From: JADJPL01 sp040382095
Lineage (GTDB): Bacteria > Bacteroidota > Bacteroidia > Chitinophagales > Saprospiraceae
NCBI GenBank assembly: GCA_040382095.1
Contig: JBEIGB010000036.1
Span: forward strand, 1 to 32,216
Length of the DNA stretch: 32,216 nucleotides
Direction of reading: 5' to 3'
Shown here: one piece after another, positions 23,965 through 32,187 of the stretch
How the letters are laid out: every line of letters begins with the position of its first letter
How positions within the stretch are numbered: position 1 is the stretch's first letter
The notes under the pieces: model-generated
Told to the model about the DNA's origin: nothing
The model's database searches: none
The model's input: only the letters and a program-made list of their open reading frames with translations
Translations under genes and position numbers: made by a program

Positions 23965-24987
23965 TTATTGTTGGGAACGTTCAAAGGCTTCCACGCGTAG
24001 CTTCACATTTTCCCGCACATTGACGTAAAAGAGGTTAAAATCCCCTACATGATAATTTTTTTTCATATATAAAAAACTCCATGGAAAACGCGGGCGGCTG
24101 ATCCACAGCATCCCCTCATGATTGACCGCATCGCTTACCCTGGGATATATCCTTTCAAAGTCCCGCAGGACTGCCCCCTTGTGCAAGGTTCGTGGTGCAT
24201 AAGTGCCGTCAATTGACCAATTCAAGGGGTTTGTGGACAAAAAGCTATTTCCGGCCACAAATTTATGTGGATAATATCCCTTCCGGAAAGTCCTCCAGGA
24301 ACAGTAGCAGCCAGTCTGTTCGGCTGATTTACAGGGTTGCAGGACAGTATAACCGGAAGGGGAAACCGGCATTCCAACGATATAAGCGGCGACGAGCCGT
24401 TCTGAGAGCGGCTGTCCGTCAAAAAACTCCTTGAGTAAACTGATCCCATGCTGAGCACCCTGGCTATGGCCGGCAATAATGATTGGCCTGCCATGATTGT
24501 AATTTTCCAGAAAATAAAGGAAAGCCTTCCGGATATCTGAATAGGCCAGTTCAAAAGCCAACTTTGCATCCGCCTTTTGATTCGTGGAATAGGCTTTGAT
24601 ATGCGCCTGACGATAGCGGGGTGCATATACTTTTCCTACATTATTAAAAACACTTGCCTGATACCGGATAGTGGATTCGTCCACCCGCCGGTTGAGCCCC
24701 GGGTCATCCACCGGCCCATTCCAAAGGATATCCCCTTTTTCACCAGTATAAATTGTGGGATGGAGAAAAAAGACATCCACCTCTGCATTGGCCTGGCTCT
24801 CCGGGAATCCGGGAATTGACTTGTCGGCCTCATCTTTGCGGTCAGGTAGTGCTGCCCAGTATTCCTGGCGGCTGTAATCCGGAGCAGGTGGTGGGCCGAG
24901 GTCGGTATAAGCACCCTGTGGTATAGAAGAGCAGGAACTGCCCAGCCAGATTGAGGCTGCTGCAAATACAAATAGATAAATACGCAT
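23965..24987 (-). CDS. DUF3089 family lipoprotein, alpha/beta hydrolase-like
   Basis: A 340-residue protein with a short signal peptide and a lipobox-like LGSSC placing the lipidated Cys at 19, so it is probably attached to a membrane on the periplasmic side or surface. The mature part matches DUF3089: VDVFFLHPTIYTG, then YAPRYRQAHIKAY, and the nucleophile elbow AGHSQGAQHG with Ser175. A Cys-containing stretch PCKSAEQTGCYCSW follows, then NPLNWS, also typical of the family. An esterase or lipase activity is probable, but members of DUF3089 lack a defined substrate. It is followed upstream by the TPR glycosyltransferase gene on the same strand (42-base gap). Confidence 0.86.
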   Translation of the reverse strand: MRIYLFVFAAASIWLGSSCSSIPQGAYTDLGPPPAPDYSRQEYWAALPDRKDEADKSIPGFPESQANAEVDVFFLHPTIYTGEKGDILWNGPVDDPGLNRRVDESTIRYQASVFNNVGKVYAPRYRQAHIKAYSTNQKADAKLAFELAYSDIRKAFLYFLENYNHGRPIIIAGHSQGAQHGISLLKEFFDGQPLSERLVAAYIVGMPVSPSGYTVLQPCKSAEQTGCYCSWRTFRKGYYPHKFVAGNSFLSTNPLNWSIDGTYAPRTLHKGAVLRDFERIYPRVSDAVNHEGMLWISRPRFPWSFLYMKKNYHVGDFNLFYVNVRENVKLRVEAFERSQQ

Positions 24988-25029
24988 ATAAATCGTTATT
25001 TTCTGGTAGTCGTGTAAAAGATAGTATTT

Positions 25030-27000
25030 TTATAACGCCTGTTTTTCCAATTCCCGTGCTTTAGCCAGACATTTTTCTCCGTTTAAGTTATCCCCGACGG
25101 CAAAATAAGCGGTACTCAGGTTTTTCCAGGCATCTGCGATTTCAGGCCGGAGGTTGGCTGCCCGCAAGAAATAGGTAATCGCTTGATTATGTTGCCCGCT
25201 TATACCATGAGCGACGCCCAGCAGGCGCAGTGTCTCATAATCATCGGGCTGTATGGCATCTGCTTCGCTAAGATAGGCAATTGCTGCCTGCAGGTCGCCT
25301 TTGACCTCTCCGGCATATCTGCCCGCATCCCTCAATGCAAGGGGTAGGTTTTGTCGTGCCTCCCGATATTCCGGATTTATCGCCAGTGCCTGGCGATATG
25401 CTGTTATCGAGGCATCATACGCCTTCAGGTAGTAATGGGCATTCCCTTCCAGCAGCCAGGCATTGGTATAGGTAGGGTGTAATACCTGTGCCCTGCGGGC
25501 ATGATCTACGGCCTGCCGAAGCATTTCCGTCTTTCGGACCGAATCCAATACTCCGACAGAACGCACCGTGAGCTCCCCTGCCATCGCGTTCTGTAATTTA
25601 GCACTGTTTTGTGAAATTTTTACATCCGTACTGAACAAGGTGAAGTTATCTTTCCAGACGGGATTGCGGAGGACTGTCCGCACCGTGCCGGCAAGCGCAA
25701 GGATGATGAGCAGTGCCCATCGCCATGTCGGTACGCGGCTGGTATCGCGGTTTAAAGGGAACAGTAATAACCCTACCGCCAGTGCAAATCCGACAGAAGG
25801 CATGAAAACGAGGCGCTCTGCCATGTGTACGCCAACCGGAAATACCAGGTTGGAAATGATTGACAGGGGGATAAGATAAAGCCATATAGCAAAGCTCATC
25901 ACATTTTTGCTGCGCAGCCCCTGAACGGCATACAGTACCAACCCGACATAAAAGAACAAGCTGAGCAGTACGCGGAAGTCCTGCCAGGACATCAGGTCAA
26001 TATGGCGGGGGTAATAATCGTGGGTCAGTGGGTTGGGGAATATCAGCAACTGCACGTATCGGCCGAGGGTATAAACCACCGTTGCCAGCTTTTCGGCAGG
26101 CTCGAACGGCACATATTGATTGTTTACGAGTTTAAGGTATGGATTATTCATGAGTTCCAGCGGCGGTGAGCCAAGGGTCCAACCCAATATTGCCCCGCGG
26201 ATTGCCAGGAATACGCCTGCCGCTACAAAATAAGGGACTATTGCCCCTGCAAGCCTGCCGGGACGCACTTTACTGAAATAGAACAGTGCCAAAGGAATAA
26301 GCGCCAGATAGGTAATTGTATTCTCTTTAGCCATCAACCCGAGGAAAATACATACCGCGCCGGCAATATGAAAAACATACCTACCCGACCTTATCGCCTG
26401 GAAAGCAAAATACATTGCCCCCAGCCCCCCGAGAAGGGCGAGGATTTCGTCCCGGCCTTTGATGTTCGCCACCGCCTCGGTATGGATCGGATGTACAGCA
26501 AAAATAACCCCTGCCGCAAATGCCGCCATCAGGCCCGATTCAGTGCGTTCCGGTAACCATGATAACACAACCGTATAAAATAACCAGCAGCAAAACGCAA
26601 ACAAAAGCACATTGACCAAATGCCCGACAAAAGGGGACTGGCCAAACATTTCTACTTCAAGGGCAAAAACGACCAGGGAAAGCGGCCTGTAACGTCCTCC
26701 CGATACCAGTCGTGCCTTACCCGGCTCCTTAAAAAACCCGTAAAAGGTATCATACTTCAGGATACCGGGAATACCAGCGATCCCTTTCGTCGTGAACATA
26801 TTATCCGTGATGACGATCGCATCGTCCTGCGCATAGCCGTTCCCCAGGGTATTGGCATATACCAGGAATCCCAGCAAGAAAATCAGGACACCAAAACGCT
26901 TATGCGTAAAAACAGGAGCTTTTCCGGTTTGCAACTGTGGTGCGACCGGGACTTTATCGTTGCTCAAACTGGAAGAAGGACGTTTTCTGGGCTTTGCCAT
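25030..27000 (-). CDS. TMTC/PMT-like membrane glycosyltransferase with C-terminal TPR repeats
   Basis: A 656-residue protein. After a polar, basic N-terminus (1-34), about ten to eleven membrane segments span residues 36-440. The first extracytoplasmic loop carries YAQDDAIVITDN with the Asp pair at 59-60, and a later one HPIHTEAVANIKGRDE (170-184); both are marks of GT-C enzymes of the TMTC/PMT type, which use a lipid-linked sugar. The C-terminal ~200 residues hold several tetratricopeptide repeats (for example WLLEGNAHYYLKAYDASITAYRQALAINP written in parts: helix pairs near 508-540, 575-605 and 610-645). Protein O-glycosylation outside the cytoplasm is plausible, but donor and target are unknown. 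It is divergent from the amidohydrolase cluster. Confidence 0.82.
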   Translation of the reverse strand: MAKPRKRPSSSLSNDKVPVAPQLQTGKAPVFTHKRFGVLIFLLGFLVYANTLGNGYAQDDAIVITDNMFTTKGIAGIPGILKYDTFYGFFKEPGKARLVSGGRYRPLSLVVFALEVEMFGQSPFVGHLVNVLLFAFCCWLFYTVVLSWLPERTESGLMAAFAAGVIFAVHPIHTEAVANIKGRDEILALLGGLGAMYFAFQAIRSGRYVFHIAGAVCIFLGLMAKENTITYLALIPLALFYFSKVRPGRLAGAIVPYFVAAGVFLAIRGAILGWTLGSPPLELMNNPYLKLVNNQYVPFEPAEKLATVVYTLGRYVQLLIFPNPLTHDYYPRHIDLMSWQDFRVLLSLFFYVGLVLYAVQGLRSKNVMSFAIWLYLIPLSIISNLVFPVGVHMAERLVFMPSVGFALAVGLLLFPLNRDTSRVPTWRWALLIILALAGTVRTVLRNPVWKDNFTLFSTDVKISQNSAKLQNAMAGELTVRSVGVLDSVRKTEMLRQAVDHARRAQVLHPTYTNAWLLEGNAHYYLKAYDASITAYRQALAINPEYREARQNLPLALRDAGRYAGEVKGDLQAAIAYLSEADAIQPDDYETLRLLGVAHGISGQHNQAITYFLRAANLRPEIADAWKNLSTAYFAVGDNLNGEKCLAKARELEKQAL

Positions 27001-27463
27001 CTTTTTTTAATAAAAACACGCTGCCTGCATACTTAAAAATATTTCAGGCAGTAAAAGTGGGTGAACAACAGACCTGTTGCAACGGGGTGATTACAGGCAA
27101 AAGTGGGCTTTCCATTTGCCACACGCATTTTTCAGTAATACCGTCAGGCGGTGATTCCTGAAAAACTGTGTGTGCCCCCAAAAACGCATTTTCCACTATG
27201 CCGACCCATTGCAACAAGCCAGATATTTTTCAGGGGGTTTTCAAAATCGTTCCCTGTAACATATCCTGGGCGAAATTTACGCAAAACCCAAATTTTCCAA
27301 AGACAAACCCGGCAAAATGAGGACAAAAGGCGTTTATCTATCTTTTTTTATTGTTTTTGAGGTGTATTCCGCGAATTTATTTTTCTGTTTTAATCGGTTT
27401 AGGCAATTTTGTACGCGATTCCAACTGATTGGATACCTTTTTATTTCACCATATCAATACGTT
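27001..27463. other. Divergent intergenic region with nested repeats
   Basis: The 463 bases between the TPR glycosyltransferase (minus) and the amidohydrolase cluster (plus) contain no credible gene. A 7-bp hairpin (CTGCCTG 27021-27027, CAGGCAG 27045-27051) lies in the presumed leader of the minus-strand gene. An imperfect long inverted repeat occupies about 27071-27220, and a partial direct repeat (ACGCATTTT at 27123 and 27184) overlaps it. The part nearest 27464 is AT-rich and should hold the plus-strand promoter; CAATTTTG at 27406 is one base from the -7 consensus. Confidence 0.5.
27071..27220. repeat. Imperfect inverted repeat with ~65-base arms
   Basis: The arms are best matched at their ends: TGTTGCAACGGG (27075-27086) pairs with CCCATTGCAACA (27205-27216) with one mismatch, and the inner ends ACACGCATTTTTCAG (27121-27135) and CTGAAAAACTGTGTG (27158-27172) pair partly. 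Between them the match is weaker. It could be a decayed palindromic element, a regulatory site or chance; no target duplication was identified. Confidence 0.4.
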
Positions 27464-29197
27464 ATGAAAATCAAGAATTGGTGCTTTTTATTTTTGGCTA
27501 TGCTTGGGGGGCCTGCTTTGCTGGCCCAGGGCAGCGCCCCTGATTTCAAACCAGCTACCCGCACGTATGCCCTTACGAATGCCACGGTAATTGTAAAGCC
27601 AGGGCAAACCATACCACAGGCGACGGTAGTCATCAAAGATGGGCTCATCCACGCAGTAGGTGCCAACCTGCCTGTACCTGCAGATGCGCGGGTAATCAAG
27701 GCAGACTCTATGTTTGTGTATGCCGGTTTCATTGATGCGCTTTCCTACGCCGGCATCCCACAGCGCCGCGAGGAGGCCCCCTCGGCAATGGGCCAACCCG
27801 GGCAGCAACGCCCACGTACCCCCAATGCGGCCAACCCAAGCAACGAGGAAGCAGGGATTCAGCCAGAGGTTAAAGCCAGGGAAGTCGTAAGCGCCAAGGA
27901 ACCCTCATTGGCAGATTTGCGTAAACTCGGCTTCACAACTGCACACATCGTACCGCAGGGCAGGATGCTGCCAGGCAGCGGGGCCGTATTCCTGCTCGAT
28001 GGCAATACGGCTGATGAAATGCTGGTAAAAGACCAAACGTCCCTTTTTGCCACCCTGAACGGTGCCCGGAGCGTATTTCCCAGTACGGTCATTGGGGTTA
28101 TGGCGAAGTTCAGGGAACTCTATATTCAGGCTCAACAGGCGAAGGCCCACGAAAATGCATACGCGCTCAACCCGGCAGGCATGGTCAAGCCCAATACGGA
28201 TAAGTCCCTGCAGGCATTTTACCCGGTTTTAGAGAAAAAGATGCCGGTTTTCTACGTAGCCGAAGACGTAAAAGCCTTGCACCGCGTAATGACACTTCAA
28301 CAAGACCTCGGCTTTCCGTTGGTCATGGCAGGCCTGAAACAAGGCTGGTATGTCGTGGATATGATTAAAAGTAAAAATATCCCGGTCATCCTTTCTACAG
28401 ATTTGCCCAAAGCGAAAGAAGCACCAAAGCCAGGAGCCAAAAAAGCAGGTGAAGAAGCAAAAAAAGACCCCGAAGTGGAACAACTCGAAGCAAGGGCCGC
28501 CGAAGAGATGAAGAAATTGGAATCCCAGGCAGCCGTATTTGCCGGAAAGGGGGTTAGCTTTGGATTTGGCTCCTTCAATGGCAAAACTGCTGAAATGCGC
28601 GAAAATTTCCGCCGCATGATCAAAAATGGCCTTACCGAAGACCAGGCACTCGCTGCCCTTACCACTACCCCTGCCAATATGCTCGGCCTTTCTCAGGGGA
28701 TGGGTACCGTAGAAAAAGGTAAAATGGCCAACCTTACAGTTTGCGACAAACCCTATTTTACCGAAAAATCCAACGTCCGTATGGTATTCGTCAATGGCAA
28801 TCTGTTCGAATACGAAGTACCTCGCCAGAATCCGCCCGCTGCTGCCAGTGCCGCCCCTGCGCCAGGTGCCGGCAGGAATGCTGCCGTCGGCGAATGGGCG
28901 TATCAAATCAATGCAGATGGCCAGTCGTATGATGGGGTTATGACCCTCAAAGAAAATAACGGCAACGTGACGGGTATCTGGTCCAGCAACCAGCTCCCGG
29001 GAGATAACCCAATCACTGATGTCCAGCAAAAAGGTAACCAACTCAATTTCAGCTCTTCGCTGAATATGGGCGGGCAATCCATGGGCCTCGACTTTGAGAT
29101 TACCGTTGAAGGCGATACCTTTAGCGGAAGGGTAAAAGTCGGTGCCTTTGGTACTTTCGACGTCAAGGGCTCCCGTAAAAATACCCCCAGGGAGTAA
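27464..29197 (+). CDS. Secreted amidohydrolase-fold protein lacking metal ligands, with C-terminal extension
   Basis: A 577-residue exported protein (signal peptide to about AQG23) with the composite architecture of imidazolonepropionase-like amidohydrolases: N-terminal beta-sandwich YALTNATVIVKPGQTI and VVIKDGLIHAVGANLPVPA, barrel, then return to the sandwich with GTVEKGKMANLTV. The metal site is gone: the HxH motif after FI-D is DALSY (Leu93, Tyr95); the later His and Asp positions also lack ligands (FYVAED, VMAGLK, FGFGSFNG). A Lys/Glu/Ala-rich insertion lies at about 320-355. The last ~110 residues are an added beta-rich domain (VGEWAYQINADGQSYDGVMT). Likely a pseudoenzyme with binding or partner role. 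First of three tandem paralogues. The ATG at 27464 is the one just before the signal peptide. Confidence 0.85.
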   Translation: MKIKNWCFLFLAMLGGPALLAQGSAPDFKPATRTYALTNATVIVKPGQTIPQATVVIKDGLIHAVGANLPVPADARVIKADSMFVYAGFIDALSYAGIPQRREEAPSAMGQPGQQRPRTPNAANPSNEEAGIQPEVKAREVVSAKEPSLADLRKLGFTTAHIVPQGRMLPGSGAVFLLDGNTADEMLVKDQTSLFATLNGARSVFPSTVIGVMAKFRELYIQAQQAKAHENAYALNPAGMVKPNTDKSLQAFYPVLEKKMPVFYVAEDVKALHRVMTLQQDLGFPLVMAGLKQGWYVVDMIKSKNIPVILSTDLPKAKEAPKPGAKKAGEEAKKDPEVEQLEARAAEEMKKLESQAAVFAGKGVSFGFGSFNGKTAEMRENFRRMIKNGLTEDQALAALTTTPANMLGLSQGMGTVEKGKMANLTVCDKPYFTEKSNVRMVFVNGNLFEYEVPRQNPPAAASAAPAPGAGRNAAVGEWAYQINADGQSYDGVMTLKENNGNVTGIWSSNQLPGDNPITDVQQKGNQLNFSSSLNMGGQSMGLDFEITVEGDTFSGRVKVGAFGTFDVKGSRKNTPRE

Positions 29198-29333
29198 CCT
29201 GCGGGATAGCTGAACAGCACCCTTCGGCAATAAATCTGACTGGCTCAACATATTGTTTTTAAGGATTTTTATTGTCAAAACCCTTTTCACCGGTAATCCC
29301 CGGGAATTATTTTAAAGTCTGATTTTTTTCACC

Positions 29334-30728
29334 ATGAATTCTTTTATCATGAAAAATATACTTCTGGCCATCGCCATCCTCTTGTTGGGTAACCTGGCCT
29401 GGGCACAGCCAAAAACCGGCAGTATCCTGCTCAAAAACGGCACGGTACTCACGGTGACCAAAGGCACCCTCCAGAATACGGACGTGCTCATCGTAAACGG
29501 AAAAATTACCCAGATCGGCAAAGCCATTAAGGCACCGGTCGGCACCAAAGAAGTGGATGCTACGGGTAAATTTGTCATGCCCGGGATTATTGATGCCCAC
29601 TCCCATATCGCGATTGATGTCTTAAACGAAGGTACCAGCCCCGTCACTTCCGAGGTATGGGTGGGCGATGCCCTCAACCCTATGGACATCTCCATCTACC
29701 GCGCACTCGCAGGTGGCGTTACCTCCGCACATGTCATGCACGGCTCTGCCAATGCCATCGGTGGGGAATGCGAGACGGTTAAACTACGCTATGGCACCTA
29801 CAATCCGGAAGAACTCCGGATGGAAGGTGCCCCGCGTACCATCAAATTTGCCCTTGGCGAAAACCCTATGCGCTCCCACGGCGAAGGCCGCGGTATCCAG
29901 CCCCGGACCCGTATGGGGGTCGAGCAGGTCATCCGCAAAGCTTTTGCCGATGGCAAAGCATACGACGCAGCCTGGGTAAAATACAACCAGGAAAAAACGA
30001 CCAACCCCAGGGCACTGCCCCCTACCTACAACCGCCGCCTCGAAACCATCGCAGATATCCTCAAGGGTAATATCATCATTCACTGCCACTCCTACCGGGC
30101 CGATGAAATCAATATGCTAATGAACGTTTGCCGGGATTTCGGGGTCAAAAAACTTTGCTTCCAGCACGTCAACGAAGGGTTCAAGGTGGCTCCGGAGCTC
30201 GCTGCTTTCGGCGCCGGCGCTTCCGTATTTTCCGACTGGTGGGCCTATAAGTTTGAGGTGTATTATTCCACAGCCTACAATGCTGCTATCCTGACTAAAA
30301 ACGGCGTCGTGACCTCCATCAACTCCGATGACGCGGGAATGATCCGCCACCTCTACCACGAAGCCGGCAAAACCCAGCGTTACGGACAGCTCACCGACGA
30401 CGAGGCCCTGGCACTGATTACCATCAATCCTGCCAAACAACTCGGCGTCGGCGACCGCATCGGATCCATAGAAGTTGGAAAAGAAGGTGACGTAGCCATT
30501 TTTGACCAACACCCCCTTTCTGTTTACGCAATCCCTCAACTGACAATCATTGATGGAATCATTCGCTTCGACCGCCAGAACGACCCTGCCGACATGCGGC
30601 TTTCGGTGGATCCCTCCCAGCCTGTACCCTCTTTCAACATGGAAGATAATTTACACCAGCACATTGACCGCTGTATGCAAGGCACCGAGGAACTGTGGAA
30701 GTATTTGTTCGAATCCGGCAAAAAATAA
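29334..30728 (+). CDS. Secreted amidohydrolase with intact metal-binding site
   Basis: A 464-residue exported enzyme (signal peptide ending near AWAQ25) of the imidazolonepropionase-like amidohydrolase group. Metal ligands are intact: His89 and His91 in PGIIDAHSHIA, His250 and His252 in IIIHCHSYRADE, His278 in CFQHVNEG, and Asp332/Asp333 in INSDDAGM. The sandwich domain frames the barrel (ILLKNGTVLTV and GSIEVGKEGDVAIFDQHPL). Hydrolysis of an amide or cyclic-amide bond, possibly in a peptide or a pyroglutamyl/hydantoin-like compound, is expected, but the substrate is unknown. A second ATG at 29349 would give MKNILLAIAILL and is equally reasonable. It follows the first paralogue by 136 bases and precedes the third by 70. 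Confidence 0.9.
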   Translation: MNSFIMKNILLAIAILLLGNLAWAQPKTGSILLKNGTVLTVTKGTLQNTDVLIVNGKITQIGKAIKAPVGTKEVDATGKFVMPGIIDAHSHIAIDVLNEGTSPVTSEVWVGDALNPMDISIYRALAGGVTSAHVMHGSANAIGGECETVKLRYGTYNPEELRMEGAPRTIKFALGENPMRSHGEGRGIQPRTRMGVEQVIRKAFADGKAYDAAWVKYNQEKTTNPRALPPTYNRRLETIADILKGNIIIHCHSYRADEINMLMNVCRDFGVKKLCFQHVNEGFKVAPELAAFGAGASVFSDWWAYKFEVYYSTAYNAAILTKNGVVTSINSDDAGMIRHLYHEAGKTQRYGQLTDDEALALITINPAKQLGVGDRIGSIEVGKEGDVAIFDQHPLSVYAIPQLTIIDGIIRFDRQNDPADMRLSVDPSQPVPSFNMEDNLHQHIDRCMQGTEELWKYLFESGKK

Positions 30729-30798
30729 GCTTGCCTGTACAGAAAGGACATCTTACAGTATTGGTAAATATATCACTCTAAAACAATAATTCAAAGCA

Positions 30799-32100
30799 AT
30801 GTATAAGCATATCCTGATTTTCATCTTCTGCCTTTCCGCTGCTGCCTGGCAGCTTAATGCCCAGGTTGCCAAACCCAGAAAAGGTACTTTCGCCCTCACG
30901 AATGCGACCATTGAAACCATCAACAATGGTATCGTAAGAGGTACCCTGCTTATCCAGGACGGTAAAATCGCTGCGTTAGGCGCCAATGTTACTCCACCTG
31001 CCGGTGCAGAAATTTTTGATTGCAATGGCCTGACCCTCTACCCAGGTATGATAGACGGCGGCACCCAAATCGGCCTGTCTGAAGTAAGCTCCGTTTCCCT
31101 GACGGAGGACTACTCCGAAATCGGAGATATCATCCCTCACATGGAAGCCCTCACTGCTGTCAATCCCAATGGTGCAGCCATTGCCGTTACCCGCGTCAGC
31201 GGTGTGACAACGGCACTGACGATGCCACAGAGCGGCTTGTTTCCGGGTACGGCTGCCCTTATCAACCTCGTAGGCTATACGCCTGACCAGATGTATGCAG
31301 GCTTCAAAACCGTTATTATGAGCTATCCCAGCGGAGGGCGTCGCGGTTTCTGGGATCAGCGCAGCGAAGAGGATATCAAAAAAGAAGTGGAAAGAACCCA
31401 GAAGAAAATGAATGAGGTCTGGGACCAGGCTGTTCTGTATGCCAAAATTGATTCTGCAGCACAGAAAGACAAAAGCATCAAAATCGAATACAACCCGGAA
31501 ATGGCCACCCTGGCAAAGGTAGTACGCGGTGAAATGTCCCTGATGATCGAGGTCAACAAATCCGATGATATCCTGGCAGCGATCAAATGGGTTCAGGACC
31601 AAAAAATCAAAAAAGTAATCTTTGCTGGTGTTGCTGAGGGCTGGCGCGTTGCCGACCAGATCGCCAAGTCTGGAATCCCCGTTGTCGCTGGCCCTGTCCA
31701 GGCCATCCCTACCCGGCCTTCCGACCGCTACGACAGCCGCTATGCAAACCCTGGCATCATGGCCAAAGCAGGTGTAAAAGTAGCCTTGCGCACCAGTGAA
31801 TCCGAAAACGTGCGTAACCTGCCCTTCCATGCCGGATTTGCCGCAGCTTATGGCATGGGCAAGGAAGCCGCCCTGCGTGCTGTGACTATCGTGCCCGCAC
31901 AAATTTTTGGCGTGGACAAAATGCTCGGCTCTCTGGAAGTGGGCAAGTCGGCCACGCTCTTCGCCGCTACCGGCGACCCCTTCGAGACGAAGACCCAGGT
32001 CAGGTATTTGTTTATTGACGGCTATCTGGTGCCGCTCGATAGCCGCCATATCCAACTGTACGATGAGTTTTTGAACCGTGCCACGGGGGTTCAGAAATAA
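30799..32100 (+). CDS. Secreted amidohydrolase-fold protein lacking metal ligands
   Basis: A 433-residue exported protein (signal peptide to about LNAQ22) with the same fold as the two genes before it: GTFALTNATIETINNG and LIQDGKIAALGANVTPP at the start, GSLEVGKSATLFAATGDPF at the end. The HxH motif is replaced by DGGTQ (Gly88, Gln90), the position of the His-Cys-His motif reads MIEVNKSDD, the next His position is IFAGVAEG, and the final Asp region is RTSESEN. It therefore probably binds no catalytic metal pair. It lacks the C-terminal extension of the first paralogue. A role as a partner or regulator of the intact enzyme at 29334 is inference. Confidence 0.85.
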   Translation: MYKHILIFIFCLSAAAWQLNAQVAKPRKGTFALTNATIETINNGIVRGTLLIQDGKIAALGANVTPPAGAEIFDCNGLTLYPGMIDGGTQIGLSEVSSVSLTEDYSEIGDIIPHMEALTAVNPNGAAIAVTRVSGVTTALTMPQSGLFPGTAALINLVGYTPDQMYAGFKTVIMSYPSGGRRGFWDQRSEEDIKKEVERTQKKMNEVWDQAVLYAKIDSAAQKDKSIKIEYNPEMATLAKVVRGEMSLMIEVNKSDDILAAIKWVQDQKIKKVIFAGVAEGWRVADQIAKSGIPVVAGPVQAIPTRPSDRYDSRYANPGIMAKAGVKVALRTSESENVRNLPFHAGFAAAYGMGKEAALRAVTIVPAQIFGVDKMLGSLEVGKSATLFAATGDPFETKTQVRYLFIDGYLVPLDSRHIQLYDEFLNRATGVQK

Positions 32101-32125
32101 TTTTGAGCTGCCTCATAAGTCCTGA

Positions 32126-32139
32126 GGTTGTGTAAAAAG
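32126..32139 (+). repeat. 14-bp dispersed motif, copy 2 (possible IS left end)
   Basis: GGTTGTGTAAAAAG, identical to 20192-20205, begins 26 bases after the third amidohydrolase stop. It is followed by a perfect 8-bp hairpin (ATTTTGCC 32141-32148, GGCAAAAT 32158-32165) and TAAATTTTT. This may be the outer end of an insertion sequence that continues beyond the window. Confidence 0.5.
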
Positions 32140-32187
32140 TATTTTGCCACCTACTGCGGCAAAATTAAATTTTTCAGAGCTGCGTGT

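Noticed and set aside
28229..29290. 353-codon minus-strand open frame opposite the first amidohydrolase
   Set aside because: Antisense shadow; low-complexity Phe/Cys/Gly-rich translation and no recognisable motif.
30976..32055. Long minus-strand open frame (359 codons) opposite the third amidohydrolase
   Set aside because: It lies wholly antisense to a gene with signal peptide and clear fold, and its translation is rich in His, Cys and Phe without domain character.
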